A stretch of DNA of 64,000 bases from Nocardioides sp. SYSU D00065 (GTDB taxonomy: Bacteria; Actinomycetota; Actinomycetes; Propionibacteriales; Nocardioidaceae), in assembly GCF_017916425.1 (NCBI RefSeq), contig NZ_JAFMSX010000005.1:186001-250000 (forward strand), read 5' to 3'. The notes under the pieces are model-generated. The model searched no databases. It was given only the letters and a program-made list of their open reading frames with translations, and was not told the DNA's origin. Positions 18,928 through 26,406 of this stretch are shown one piece after another. Both the position numbers and the translations under genes were made by a program. Numbering within the stretch: the first letter of the stretch is position 1; each line of letters opens with the position of its first letter.

Positions 18928-19599
18928 ATGCGCGTCGCCATCGCCGGAGCCGGAGCCGTGGGTCGCTCGATCGCCCGCGAGCTGATCGAGAACGGTCACC
19001 AGGTCCTGCTCGTCGACAAGAACCCCGGTGCGATCCGTCCCGAGCGCGTCCCCGACGCCGAGTGGCTGCTCGCCGACTCCTGCGAGCTGTCCTCCCTCGC
19101 CGAGGCGCAGCTGGGCAAGTGCGACGTGGTCATCGCCGCCACCGGCGACGACAAGGTCAACCTGGTCACCTCCCTGCTGGCCAAGACCGAGTTCGGCGTG
19201 CCGCGCACGGTGGCCCGGGTCAACCACCCCAACAACGAGTGGCTCTTCACCGAGGCCTGGGGCGTCGACGTCAACGTCTCCACGCCGCGGATCATGTCGG
19301 CCCTGGTGGAGGAGGCGGTCTCGGTGGGCGACCTGGTCCGCCTGTTCACCTTCCGGCAGGGCAACGCCAACCTCGTCGAGCTGACCCTGTCCGCCGACTC
19401 GCCCTACGTCGGCACCCCCAGTGGCCTGGTGCCCTTCCCCGACAACTGCGCGCTCGTCACGATCCTGCGCGACGGCCAGGTCTACACCCCCGACGCCGAG
19501 CAGCCGCTGGAGTCCGGTGACGAGCTGCTGTTCGTGGTGCCGGCCGAGATCGAGGCCGAGCTGGAGCGTCTGCTCTCCCCCGGCAGCCACCCGGGCTGA
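18928..19599 (+). CDS. ceoC: TrkA-type potassium uptake regulatory subunit (CeoC-like)
   Basis: This 223-residue RCK protein is paralogous to the preceding gene. It begins MRVAIAGAGAVGRSIARELI, a complete GxGxxG Rossmann start. RCK_N covers about residues 1-125 and RCK_C about 140-220 (SPYVGTPSGLVPFPDN). CeoB and CeoC probably form a hetero-oligomer. The likely partner is the divergently encoded KimA-like permease or a channel elsewhere. The ATG at 18928-18930 follows GGAG by about 10 nt. It converges with the DUF3159 gene across a 31-nt gap. Confidence 0.92.
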   Translation: MRVAIAGAGAVGRSIARELIENGHQVLLVDKNPGAIRPERVPDAEWLLADSCELSSLAEAQLGKCDVVIAATGDDKVNLVTSLLAKTEFGVPRTVARVNHPNNEWLFTEAWGVDVNVSTPRIMSALVEEAVSVGDLVRLFTFRQGNANLVELTLSADSPYVGTPSGLVPFPDNCALVTILRDGQVYTPDAEQPLESGDELLFVVPAEIEAELERLLSPGSHPG

Positions 19600-19630
19600 C
19601 ACCCGCCGGCCGGGCTCCGCGAGCTGCGCC

Positions 19631-20332
19631 TCAGGCGGGCGCGGCGTCGGGCGAGACCGGCGTACGGTTGCGCGAGAGCAGCCACACCATCGTGCCCAGC
19701 GCAGCCAGCTGCAGCGGCCAGCCGAGGACGATCTTCAGCACCCCGAGCGCCGCCACGGCGGCGTCGGGATCCATCGACCCGGAGTGCCCCGCCAGCCAGA
19801 TCGGGGCCTGGACCGCGACGCGCACCAGGCACGGCAGCACCAGCAGCCACGTGAGCCGGCTGCACAGCCGTACGACCTGGCGGTCGGCGTGCCAGGCCGT
19901 CGGGTCGCCGGTGATGCTGCCGACCATGAAGCCCACGAGCGGCCAGCCGATGAGGCAGGTGAACGCCAGCACGACGGCGTACCCGCCGTTGTAGAGGATG
20001 CCCGGCAGGAAGTAGGCCAGGGCCTGGTCCTGCTCGGATCCGCCGGAGGCGGCCGAGCGCTGCACGAAGAACCAGCCGATGCCGATGCCGATCAGCGCGT
20101 TGACGACGAACTGCACCGTCGAGCGCTGCACCAGACGGATCGCGAGCAGCACCAGCGCGGCACCGATGCTGACCCCCAGGGCCAGCTCGAGCTCGCGCAT
20201 CGTCAGCCAGGTGAGGGTGAACAGGATCGTGGGGACGGCCGCCTCCGCCATGCCGCGGCGCCCGCCCAGGGCCTTCGAGAGCTGCTGGCGCACCACCGCC
20301 TCGACGGTGTCGGTGTCTGCGGTCGTCGTCAT
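19631..20332 (-). CDS. DUF3159 family membrane protein
   Basis: This 233-residue polytopic membrane protein of the actinobacterial DUF3159 family has a short cytoplasmic N-terminus, then FTLTWLTMRELELALGVSIG near residue 34 and five to six helices. The conserved central stretch is FLPGILYNGGYAVVLAFTCL. Its function is unknown. The ATG overlaps the stop of the OB-fold gene (20329-20332), so it is the third gene of a coupled DUF3710 - OB-fold - DUF3159 operon. This trio is commonly found beside dut in actinobacteria. Confidence 0.9.
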   Translation of the reverse strand: MTTTADTDTVEAVVRQQLSKALGGRRGMAEAAVPTILFTLTWLTMRELELALGVSIGAALVLLAIRLVQRSTVQFVVNALIGIGIGWFFVQRSAASGGSEQDQALAYFLPGILYNGGYAVVLAFTCLIGWPLVGFMVGSITGDPTAWHADRQVVRLCSRLTWLLVLPCLVRVAVQAPIWLAGHSGSMDPDAAVAALGVLKIVLGWPLQLAALGTMVWLLSRNRTPVSPDAAPA

Positions 20333-20691
20333 GGGCGCAGCTCGTAGCGCGGGTTGAACATGATGGGCACGCCGCTCTGCTTGCCGATGCACCCGGCGAC
20401 CGTCACGGACCGACCGGGATCGACGCCGCTGATCCGGCGACGACCGAGCCACACGATGGTGATGACCCCGGAGCCGTCGTCGAGCTCGGCCTCCAGCGCC
20501 GGCACGCCCCCGCGGGGACGGAGCGTGACGGTGCGCAGCACGCCGTTGACGACGACGTGCTCGCGCTCGGGAGCGTCGGCGATCGCCACCGCCTCACCGG
20601 TCGCGTGGCTCTGGCGCAGGTCGCGCTGGTGCGCCTCCGAGCTGTCGGCCCACCTCGACAGGGCCTGCCGCAGTCGGCTCTTCTCGCCCAC
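20329..20691 (-). CDS. OB-fold nucleic-acid-binding protein
   Basis: This 120-residue protein carries an OB-fold domain in its C-terminal two thirds. It shows VNGVLRTVTLRPRGGVPALE, then a short VITIVWLGRRRISGV strand pair and GIKQ-like GCIGKQSGVPIMFNP at the end. Such single OB domains bind single-stranded nucleic acid. The GTG at 20689-20691 starts 2 nt after the DUF3710 stop (TAG), and its own stop overlaps the start of DUF3159. It is therefore in the middle of a tight operon. The partner and target are unknown. Confidence 0.88.
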   Translation of the reverse strand: MGEKSRLRQALSRWADSSEAHQRDLRQSHATGEAVAIADAPEREHVVVNGVLRTVTLRPRGGVPALEAELDDGSGVITIVWLGRRRISGVDPGRSVTVAGCIGKQSGVPIMFNPRYELRP

Positions 20692-20693
20692 CG

Positions 20694-21335
20694 CTACCGC
20701 ACCCGTCGTGCGTCGTCCGGGAGCTTGACCGGCAGCGGCTCGCCGACCGGCATGGCGGTGTCGCCGCGACGTACGACGACCTGGGCGAGCGCGTCCTCCC
20801 ACTCGCCCGTGGCGTCCGGCTCGAGGGCGGGGCGACCGAGGAACGAGGCGCGCAGCATCCAGCGGTCGCCGTTGATGCCGAGGATCCGCGACGGCTGCGT
20901 GGCGGTGGTGCCGTCGGGACGCCGCACCGGCACCTGGCACACCAGCTCGGTGCCCCAGCGGCCCTCCCGCTCGGTGACCTGACCACCGCGGCGGACCATG
21001 TCCTGGGCGATCTGGGGCCGCACCTCGGACCAGAGGTCGCCGTTGCGAGGCGCGGCGAAGGCCTGGAACTCGCAGGCGCCGTCGGAGCCGGCGAGCATCA
21101 CCGCGCGGACCTGGCCGCTCGCCTCGTCGACCTGCAGGCGCAGCTCCCGGTCGGCGATCGGGGGCACGAGCAGCGAGCCGAGGTCGGCGCGGTCGGTGCC
21201 GTCGCCCTCGACCTGCCGCACGTCGAAGGGGCCGGTGCTCGGCGCCACGGGCTCGGTCGACCCGGGGCGGTCCCCAGCCGCCGCGGACGCCTCCGCGGAC
21301 GTCTCGGTGGTCTCTGCCCTGCGGCGGAACTTCAC
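20694..21335 (-). CDS. DUF3710 family protein
   Basis: This 213-residue cytosolic protein belongs to the actinobacterial DUF3710 family. After a variable Ala/Thr/Ser-rich N-terminus (residues 8-35), the family domain runs from GPFDVRQVE to the end. RADLGSLLVPPI lies near residue 49, and GINGDRWMLRASFLGRPA near 152 is the most conserved block. No function is known. The GTG at 21333-21335 follows AAGGAG by about 7 nt. It is the first gene of the operon with the OB-fold and DUF3159 genes, and lies 72 nt after dut on the same strand. Confidence 0.9.
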   Translation of the reverse strand: MKFRRRAETTETSAEASAAAGDRPGSTEPVAPSTGPFDVRQVEGDGTDRADLGSLLVPPIADRELRLQVDEASGQVRAVMLAGSDGACEFQAFAAPRNGDLWSEVRPQIAQDMVRRGGQVTEREGRWGTELVCQVPVRRPDGTTATQPSRILGINGDRWMLRASFLGRPALEPDATGEWEDALAQVVVRRGDTAMPVGEPLPVKLPDDARRVR

Positions 21336-21407
21336 GTCAGCACTCCTTCGTCACACACCGTCTGGTCAGCACTCCGTCTCGTCACCCTGCGTGCGAGGCG
21401 TCCCGGC

Positions 21408-21866
21408 TCACGGACGCGAACCGGTACCCGTAGAACCGTAACCCCCGGCGCCGCGCGCCGAGGCTGGCAGCACCCCCACCTCCACGAACCGGGCGCGCTC
21501 GAACCGCTGGACGACCAGCTGGGCGATCCGGTCCCCGCGCGACAGCGTGACCGGCTCGACCGGGTCGTGGTTGACGAGCAGCACCTTGACCTCGCCGCGG
21601 TAGCCCGCATCGACGGTGCCCGGGGCGTTGACGATCGAGAGCCCGTGCCGCGCCGCGAGCCCCGAGCGGGGGTGCACCAGGGCGACGTAGCCGTCCGGCA
21701 GCGCGATGGCGATGCCCGTCGGGACCAGGGCCCGCTCGCCGGGGGCCAGCGTCAGGTCGACGGTCGTGTGCAGGTCGGCGCCCGCGTCGCCGGGGTGGGC
21801 GTACGACGGCAGCGGCAGGTCCGGGTCGAGGCGGACGACGGCGATGTCGAGGTCGTGGTCGGGCAC
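21408..21866 (-). CDS. dut: Deoxyuridine 5'-triphosphate nucleotidohydrolase
   Basis: dUTPase hydrolyses dUTP to dUMP and pyrophosphate, which keeps uracil out of DNA and supplies the dTMP precursor. The 152-residue protein is the trimeric all-beta type. Motif I is [10 protein letters not shown] near residue 24, motif [12 protein letters not shown], motif [15 protein letters not shown] and motif V, from the C-terminal arm, GAGGYGSTG. All key residues are present. The start is the GTG at 21864-21866, 8 nt after a TAGATT element. The DUF3093 gene diverges from the same 27-nt gap. Confidence 0.95.
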   Translation of the reverse strand: MPDHDLDIAVVRLDPDLPLPSYAHPGDAGADLHTTVDLTLAPGERALVPTGIAIALPDGYVALVHPRSGLAARHGLSIVNAPGTVDAGYRGEVKVLLVNHDPVEPVTLSRGDRIAQLVVQRFERARFVEVGVLPASARGAGGYGSTGTGSRP

Positions 21867-21874
21867 GAGGAGGC

Positions 21875-21886
21875 AATCTATAGGCT
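21875..21886. promoter_or_regulatory. Abutting divergent -10 elements of dut and the DUF3093 gene
   Basis: The segment holds TAGATT read leftward (21880-21875, 8 nt before the dut GTG) and TAGGCT read rightward (21881-21886, 7 nt before the DUF3093 GTG). They share the palindrome CTATAG. Both transcripts would be leaderless and would start from one symmetric promoter core. Confidence 0.55.
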
Positions 21887-21893
21887 CTGCGCC

Positions 21894-22358
21894 GTGGACT
21901 ACGCCGAACGCCTCACCGTCCCGCTGCGCTGGTGGGCGCAGGGCACGATGTTCGTGGCGTCCCTGTGGCTGGCGGTCCTCGCCGCCACGCCGGAGGCCGA
22001 GGCGATCGCCTGGACGGTGACCGCGGTTGCGATCGCCGTCTTGGTCGCCCTGCTGGTCGGCTACGGCAGCCCCCGCGTGGTCGTCAGCGACGGCACGCTC
22101 CGCGCGGGGCGCGCGCACGTCCCGCTGCGCCACGTCGGCGAGGTCACGGCGCTCGACGCCGACGCCGTACGCCGGCTGGCCGGGGTCGAGGCCGACGCGC
22201 GCGCCTACCTCCTGCTCCGTCCCTACCTCAAGCGCGGCGTACGCGTGGAGATCACCGACCCCGCCGACCCCACGCCCTACTGGCTGGTGAGCTGCCGGCG
22301 CCCCCACGACCTGGTCTCAGCCCTAGAGGCGACCCGCGCGCGGAAGTCCGCTGGGTAA
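21894..22358 (+). CDS. DUF3093 family membrane protein
   Basis: This 154-residue protein of the actinobacterial DUF3093 family has two N-terminal transmembrane helices (about residues 15-33 and 39-58). A cytoplasmic PH-like domain follows, with [20 protein letters not shown] and ending in [16 protein letters not shown]. Its function is unknown. The GTG start at 21894 is placed 7 nt after TAGGCT. The stop codon TAA overlaps the TAAGGT -10 element of the following DUF4235 gene, so that gene has an independent promoter. Confidence 0.9.
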   Translation: MDYAERLTVPLRWWAQGTMFVASLWLAVLAATPEAEAIAWTVTAVAIAVLVALLVGYGSPRVVVSDGTLRAGRAHVPLRHVGEVTALDADAVRRLAGVEADARAYLLLRPYLKRGVRVEITDPADPTPYWLVSCRRPHDLVSALEATRARKSAG

Positions 22359-22361
22359 GGT
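22356..22361 (+). promoter_or_regulatory. -10 element (TAAGGT) of the DUF4235 gene
   Basis: TAAGGT is 7 nt before the ATG at 22369. Its first three bases are the stop codon of the preceding gene. Confidence 0.5.
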
Positions 22362-22368
22362 TGCCGCC

Positions 22369-22662
22369 ATGGCAGCGGAGAGCTCGAAGGTCTGGTCCGT
22401 CTTCTCCCTGGTGAGCGCCCTCGGCGCCGCCAGCGTCGCCCGCAAGGCGATCGACAAGGGCTGGCGGATGGCCACCGGCAAGAACCCCCCGGAGAACCCC
22501 GCCGACCCCGACGTCTCGGTCGGTGAGGCTGTGGCCTGGGCCGCCGTGACGGGCGCCCTCGTCGCGCTGGCACGGATGTTCGCCCAGCGGCGCGCCGCGG
22601 GCTACTACACCAGGTCCACCGGGCACCGCCCGCCCGGCCTGCGCGCCGGCGACAAGGCCTAG
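22369..22662 (+). CDS. DUF4235 family small membrane protein
   Basis: This 97-residue protein matches the actinobacterial DUF4235 family. It has an N-terminal hydrophobic helix (SVFSLVSALGAASVARKAID), then WRMATGKNPPENPADPDV, and a second helix (EAVAWAAVTGALVALARMFA) followed by a short basic tail. It is probably a two-helix inner-membrane protein of unknown function. The ATG at 22369 is decided by the leaderless promoter in front. A bidirectional terminator lies 18 nt after the stop, separating it from DUF4193. Confidence 0.9.
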   Translation: MAAESSKVWSVFSLVSALGAASVARKAIDKGWRMATGKNPPENPADPDVSVGEAVAWAAVTGALVALARMFAQRRAAGYYTRSTGHRPPGLRAGDKA

Positions 22663-22680
22663 ACCTCCAGTCCGAACGCG

Positions 22681-22720
22681 CGAGGCCCCGACGCTCCTGC
22701 TCAGGAGCGTCGGGGCCTCG
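22681..22720. terminator. Bidirectional hairpin terminator
   Basis: A perfect 19-bp inverted repeat (22681-22699 and 22702-22720) is centred between the convergent DUF4235 and DUF4193 genes. The stem is very GC-rich (starts CGAGGCCCCGACG). There is no T-run, as is common in actinobacteria. Confidence 0.85.
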
Positions 22721-22744
22721 TCGCCGTCCGGGAACGGCCGCGGC

Positions 22745-23035
22745 TCAGATGCAGTCGCGGCAGATGAGCTTCTTCTCGTCCGCCAGCTGCGAGCGGTGGT
22801 GGACCAGGAAGCAGCTCATGCAGGTGAACTCGTCGTCCTGGCGCGGCATGACCTCGACCGCGAGCTCCTCGTGCGACAGGTCGGCACCGGGGAGCTCGAA
22901 CGACTCGGCCGCCTCGGTCTCGTCCTCGTCGACCTTGCCGGAGTTCTTGTCGTGGCGCCGGGCCTTGAGCTCCTCGATGCTCTCCTCGCTCTGGTCCTCC
23001 TCGGACTTGCGTGGTGCGTCGTAGTCGGTGGCCAT
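22745..23035 (-). CDS. DUF4193 zinc-ribbon-like protein
   Basis: This 96-residue acidic protein belongs to the actinobacterial DUF4193 family. The N-terminal half is highly charged (KSEEDQSEESIEELKARRH) and the C-terminal half holds two cysteine pairs, FTCMSCFLVHHRSQLA and LICRDCI. It probably forms a single zinc ribbon. Its function is unknown; it may contact RNA polymerase or sense thiols. A SigR/SigH-type promoter (23170-23197) and a 5'-UTR hairpin lie upstream. The ATG at 23033-23035 follows a GGGAGAGG stretch. Confidence 0.92.
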   Translation of the reverse strand: MATDYDAPRKSEEDQSEESIEELKARRHDKNSGKVDEDETEAAESFELPGADLSHEELAVEVMPRQDDEFTCMSCFLVHHRSQLADEKKLICRDCI

Positions 23036-23131
23036 CGATTCCCTCTCCCCATGCAGTGGCTCGTACCCGCCGGATCGCGGCTCGGGCCGAACCAGTTGTG
23101 CGCGTCGTCGGCGCCAAAGTGTGCACCATGA

Positions 23132-23153
23132 ACCGGCTCCTTGGTGAGCCGGT
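23132..23153. other. Hairpin in the DUF4193 5' untranslated region
   Basis: ACCGGCTC and GAGCCGGT are separated by 6 nt, between the SigR-type promoter and the DUF4193 start. It would form an 8-bp stem in the leader RNA. The role is unknown. Confidence 0.4.
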
Positions 23154-23169
23154 CCGCGACGTGTCGCCT

Positions 23170-23197
23170 GAACAGTGCCCGACTGCCCGCTATTCCC
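23170..23197 (-). promoter_or_regulatory. SigR/SigH-type promoter upstream of DUF4193
   Basis: On the minus strand GGGAAT (23197-23192) is followed by exactly 18 nt and GTTC (23173-23170). This matches the actinobacterial SigR/SigH consensus GGGAAT-N18-GTT. It predicts a leader of about 125 nt before the DUF4193 start. Confidence 0.65.
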
Positions 23198-23260
23198 CGC
23201 CCTCGCGCGTGTTGGTCAATGTTTGTCCAGACCCGTCGAGCGGCCGTCTCCAGCGGGTGT

Positions 23261-24076
23261 TCAGGCGAGGAACCGGGCCGTCCTGAGAGCCTCGACGAAG
23301 GCGTCCCACCCGTCGGCCGGCGTCGCCACGACCACGCCGTCGTGGGGCCAGTCGTCGAGGTCCAAGGTGCCCGGCAGCACGCCGAACCGACCGCCCGCCT
23401 CCCGGAGCACCACCGCCGCGGCGCTGTAGTCCCACGGGTGGGGACCCTCCTCGACGTAGGCGTCCGCGGACCCGTCGGCGACGTGGCAGATGTCCAGGGA
23501 GCTGGTCCCGATCCGGCGGATGTCGCGGACCACCGGGAGCAACGCGGCCAGGCACCGGGCCTGGTGGGTGCGGACCTCCGGTCGGTAGCCGAACCCGGTC
23601 ATGACCAGCCGCTGGGCGAGCGGGGGGCTCGGCCGGACCCTGATCGGACGTCCGTCGCGGGTGGCGCCGTGGCCGAGCGCGGCGACGTACTCGACGTCGA
23701 CGCCGATGCCGACCACCGCGCCGGCGACCGGCTCGCCACCCTGCTCGGCCGCCACGGACACCGCGCAGTCCCGGATGCCGTAGAGATAGTTGACCGTCCC
23801 GTCGATCGGGTCGACGACCCAGCGCACACCGCTGGTGCCCGCGTGGTCGTCGCCCTCCTCGCCGAGGATGGCGTCGTCGGGCCGGAGCTCGAGCAGCCGT
23901 CGGCGCAGCAGGTCCTCCACGGCACGGTCGGCACGCGTCACCACGTCGGTGTCGCTGGACTTGGTGTCGGCGACGTCCACGCCCTCCTCGCGCATCCGCC
24001 GGGCGAGCGCGGCCGCCTCACGGGCCACGGTGAGCGCGACGTCGCGCAGCTCGGCCGGGTCGGCGGGGCGCGTCAC
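23261..24076 (-). CDS. Inositol monophosphatase family protein
   Basis: This 271-residue enzyme is of the Mg2+/Li+-sensitive IMPase/SuhB superfamily. It has the metal motifs ILGEEGDD near residue 70, [15 protein letters not shown] near 87 and [18 protein letters not shown] near 212. Substrates in this family include inositol-1-phosphate, histidinol-phosphate and fructose-1,6-bisphosphate. Inositol phosphate is plausible because actinobacteria make mycothiol and phosphatidylinositol. The GTG at 24074-24076 overlaps the ferrochelatase stop by 4 nt, so the two genes are coupled. Confidence 0.92.
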   Translation of the reverse strand: MTRPADPAELRDVALTVAREAAALARRMREEGVDVADTKSSDTDVVTRADRAVEDLLRRRLLELRPDDAILGEEGDDHAGTSGVRWVVDPIDGTVNYLYGIRDCAVSVAAEQGGEPVAGAVVGIGVDVEYVAALGHGATRDGRPIRVRPSPPLAQRLVMTGFGYRPEVRTHQARCLAALLPVVRDIRRIGTSSLDICHVADGSADAYVEEGPHPWDYSAAAVVLREAGGRFGVLPGTLDLDDWPHDGVVVATPADGWDAFVEALRTARFLA

Positions 24077-25188
24077 GCGTCGCGCCCGCAGAGGGCCGGC
24101 CGAGGGCCGCGGGGGTTGGGGCAGCACCCGGCGCCGCACAGGTCGGGGCCGGCCGGCAGCGACCCGAGCGCGGGGCGCTCCGGGTGCTCGCCGCGCTCGG
24201 CGGCCGCCCGCTCGAGCAGCAGGTCGCGGACCATGGCGACGAAGCGGTGGTCGACGCCGGGCGTGGCCGCCCGGACGGCCCGCAGGCCGAGCTCCTCGGC
24301 GGTGGCCATCGCCTCGGTGTCGAGGTCGTAGATGACCTCCATGTGGTCGGAGACGAAGCCGATGGGCACCATCACCACCTGCCTCACCCCCTCCGCGGCC
24401 AGCGCGGCCAGGTGGTCGTTGACGTCCGGCTCGAGCCACGGCGTCGACGGGGCGCCGGATCGCGAGCAGTAGACCAGGTCGTGCTCGTGGTCGCGGCCGG
24501 TCGCCTCGCGCACCCGGCGCGCCACCTCCTCGACCGCACTGCGGTGCTGCAGGACGTACGCTCCCCGCGGCTGGGCGTCGGACTCGGGCGGCGCGCCGCT
24601 GGTCTCCGCCATCTCGGTGGGGATCGAGTGCGTCACGAAGACGAGCCGGGCGGCCTCGTCGTCGGACAGCTCCGCCAGCGCAGCGAGGCACGCGTCGACG
24701 ACCGGCTCCACGAAGCCGGGGTGGTTGTAGTACTGCCGCAGTTTGTCCAGCTGCGGGGCGCCCGGGGTCTGCTCGACCGCGTCCCACAGGTTCTCGCGGT
24801 ACTGCCGGCACGAGGACCACGACGAGTACGCCGAGGTGGTGAACACCGCGGCGCGGGACACACCGTCGGCCACCATCTGGGCGAGGGTGTCGGCGAGGTA
24901 GGGGTCCCAGTTGCGGTTGCCGAAGTAGATTGGCAGGTCGATGCCCTGCTCGGCGAGGTCCTGCTCCAGGGCCGCGATCAGTGCCCGGTTCTGGTCGTTG
25001 ATCGGGCTCTTGCCCCCGAAGAGGAAGTAGTGCTCCCCCACTTGCGCCAGTCTCTCGCGGGGGATCCCCCGCCCCCGTGTCACGTTCTCGAGGAACGGCA
25101 CCACGTCCTCGGGCCGCTCGGGACCTCCGAAGGAGAGCACCAGCAGCGCGTCGTACGGCTTCACGTCGGGGTGACCCGCAGGATTCAT
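24073..25188 (-). CDS. hemH: Ferrochelatase (coproporphyrin type)
   Basis: This 371-residue enzyme inserts ferrous iron into coproporphyrin III in the actinobacterial haem pathway. It shows [17 protein letters not shown] at the N-terminus, the catalytic histidine in [13 protein letters not shown] and [15 protein letters not shown]. The C-terminal tail [19 protein letters not shown] holds the four cysteines of the [2Fe-2S] cluster found in actinobacterial ferrochelatases. The ATG at 25186-25188 lies 6 nt after TACGCT (leaderless). It is divergent from the MFS gene and coupled to the IMPase gene downstream. cpfC is the newer name. Confidence 0.95.
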   Translation of the reverse strand: MNPAGHPDVKPYDALLVLSFGGPERPEDVVPFLENVTRGRGIPRERLAQVGEHYFLFGGKSPINDQNRALIAALEQDLAEQGIDLPIYFGNRNWDPYLADTLAQMVADGVSRAAVFTTSAYSSWSSCRQYRENLWDAVEQTPGAPQLDKLRQYYNHPGFVEPVVDACLAALAELSDDEAARLVFVTHSIPTEMAETSGAPPESDAQPRGAYVLQHRSAVEEVARRVREATGRDHEHDLVYCSRSGAPSTPWLEPDVNDHLAALAAEGVRQVVMVPIGFVSDHMEVIYDLDTEAMATAEELGLRAVRAATPGVDHRFVAMVRDLLLERAAAERGEHPERPALGSLPAGPDLCGAGCCPNPRGPRPALCGRDA

Positions 25189-25194
25189 GCCGCC

Positions 25195-25214
25195 AGCGTA
25201 GGCGGCCCTACCAT
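25195..25214. promoter_or_regulatory. Divergent leaderless promoters of hemH and the MFS gene
   Basis: TACGCT read leftward (25200-25195) is 6 nt before the hemH ATG. TACCAT read rightward (25209-25214) is 7 nt before the MFS ATG. The start codons are 33 nt apart. Confidence 0.55.
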
Positions 25215-25221
25215 CGCCGCG

Positions 25222-26406
25222 ATGCTCGACTCCTACCGCCGGGTGCTGGCGCGCCCGGGCGCGCTCGCCTTCAGCAGCGCCGCCCTCGTGGCGCGGCTGC
25301 CCATCTCCATGGTGGGGCTGGGCATCGTGCTGCTCGTCGAGCAGCGCACCGGCTCCTACGGCCTGGCCGGCACCGTCTCCGCGGTGTTCGTGCTGGCCGA
25401 GGCCGCCTTCGCGGTGCTGCACGGTCGGTGGGTCGACCACTTCGGGCAGTCGCGCGTGCTGCCCCTCGCGATCTCGGTCTTCGGCGCCGGGCTCGCCCTG
25501 ATGATGCTCGCGGTCGAGCAGGACTGGCCGCGGGTGTGGACCTACGTCTTCGCGGCCGTCGCCGGGGCGGCGCTGCCGCAGGTGGGCGCGAGCGTGCGCA
25601 CCCGCTGGTCGCACCTGCTCGACGACGACGGCGAGAAGCAGACCGCCTTCGCCCTCGAGGCGGTGCTCGACGAGGTCGTGTTCGTGGTCGGGCCGGTCGT
25701 CGTGACGCTGCTGGCCACCAGCTGGCACCCGGTCGCTGGTCTGACGTTCGCCCTGCTGTCGGGGGTGGTGGGGACCTTCGCCTTCGCCGCGCAGCGGGCC
25801 ACCGAGCCGCCCGCCGGGCGCGCCACCGCGGCAGCCGTGCGCGCCCCGATGCCGTGGCGACTGGTCCTCCCGCTGGCGCTGGTCTGCCTCACCCTGGGGG
25901 CGCTCTTCGGCGCTGCGGAGGTCACGACCGTGGCGTTCGCCGAGGAGGCAGGACAGCGGTGGGTGGCCGGTTGGCTGCTGGCCGTGTGGTCGCTGGGCAG
26001 CCTCGTCGCCGGCCTCGTCACCGGGGCGATCGTCTGGCGCCGCGGCCCCGACGTCCGACTGCGGTGGGGCTCAGCCGCCATGGCGCTGGCCATGGCGCCG
26101 CTGGCCTTCATCTCCTCGGTCCCGCTGATGGCCGTCGTGCTGCTGGTCGGCGGCCTCGCCATCGCGCCCACGATGATCAGCGCGATGACGATGGTGGAGC
26201 AGGGCGTGCCGTCCGGCCGGCTCACCGAGGGGATGGCGATCCTGCACACCGGCATCGTCGCCGGCGTGGCGCCCGGCGCGAGCATCGCGGGCTTCGTCGT
26301 CGACCACAGCGGCGCCTCGGCGGCGTACGTCGTCGCGCTGGCCGGCGGCGTCCTCGGTGCGCTCGCGGCCCAGACCGCGCCCCGATCCCCTACCGTGCGA
26401 GCATGA
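25222..26406 (+). CDS. MFS transporter
   Basis: This 394-residue transporter has about twelve hydrophobic helices in two halves. The cytoplasmic loop 2-3 motif is degenerate ([11 protein letters not shown] near residue 68). The second half contains [20 protein letters not shown] and a Pro/Met-rich helix, [18 protein letters not shown]. It is probably a drug/metabolite exporter; the substrate is unknown. The ATG at 25222 lies 7 nt after TACCAT. Its stop overlaps the start of the FAD oxidase gene (26403-26406), so the two are adjacent and may be co-transcribed, though that gene also has its own -10 element. Confidence 0.88.
   Translation: MLDSYRRVLARPGALAFSSAALVARLPISMVGLGIVLLVEQRTGSYGLAGTVSAVFVLAEAAFAVLHGRWVDHFGQSRVLPLAISVFGAGLALMMLAVEQDWPRVWTYVFAAVAGAALPQVGASVRTRWSHLLDDDGEKQTAFALEAVLDEVVFVVGPVVVTLLATSWHPVAGLTFALLSGVVGTFAFAAQRATEPPAGRATAAAVRAPMPWRLVLPLALVCLTLGALFGAAEVTTVAFAEEAGQRWVAGWLLAVWSLGSLVAGLVTGAIVWRRGPDVRLRWGSAAMALAMAPLAFISSVPLMAVVLLVGGLAIAPTMISAMTMVEQGVPSGRLTEGMAILHTGIVAGVAPGASIAGFVVDHSGASAAYVVALAGGVLGALAAQTAPRSPTVRA
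26391..26396 (+). promoter_or_regulatory. -10 element (TACCGT) of the sugar-lactone oxidase gene
   Basis: TACCGT lies 6 nt before the ATG at 26403, inside the end of the MFS gene, in the leaderless arrangement. Confidence 0.45.
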
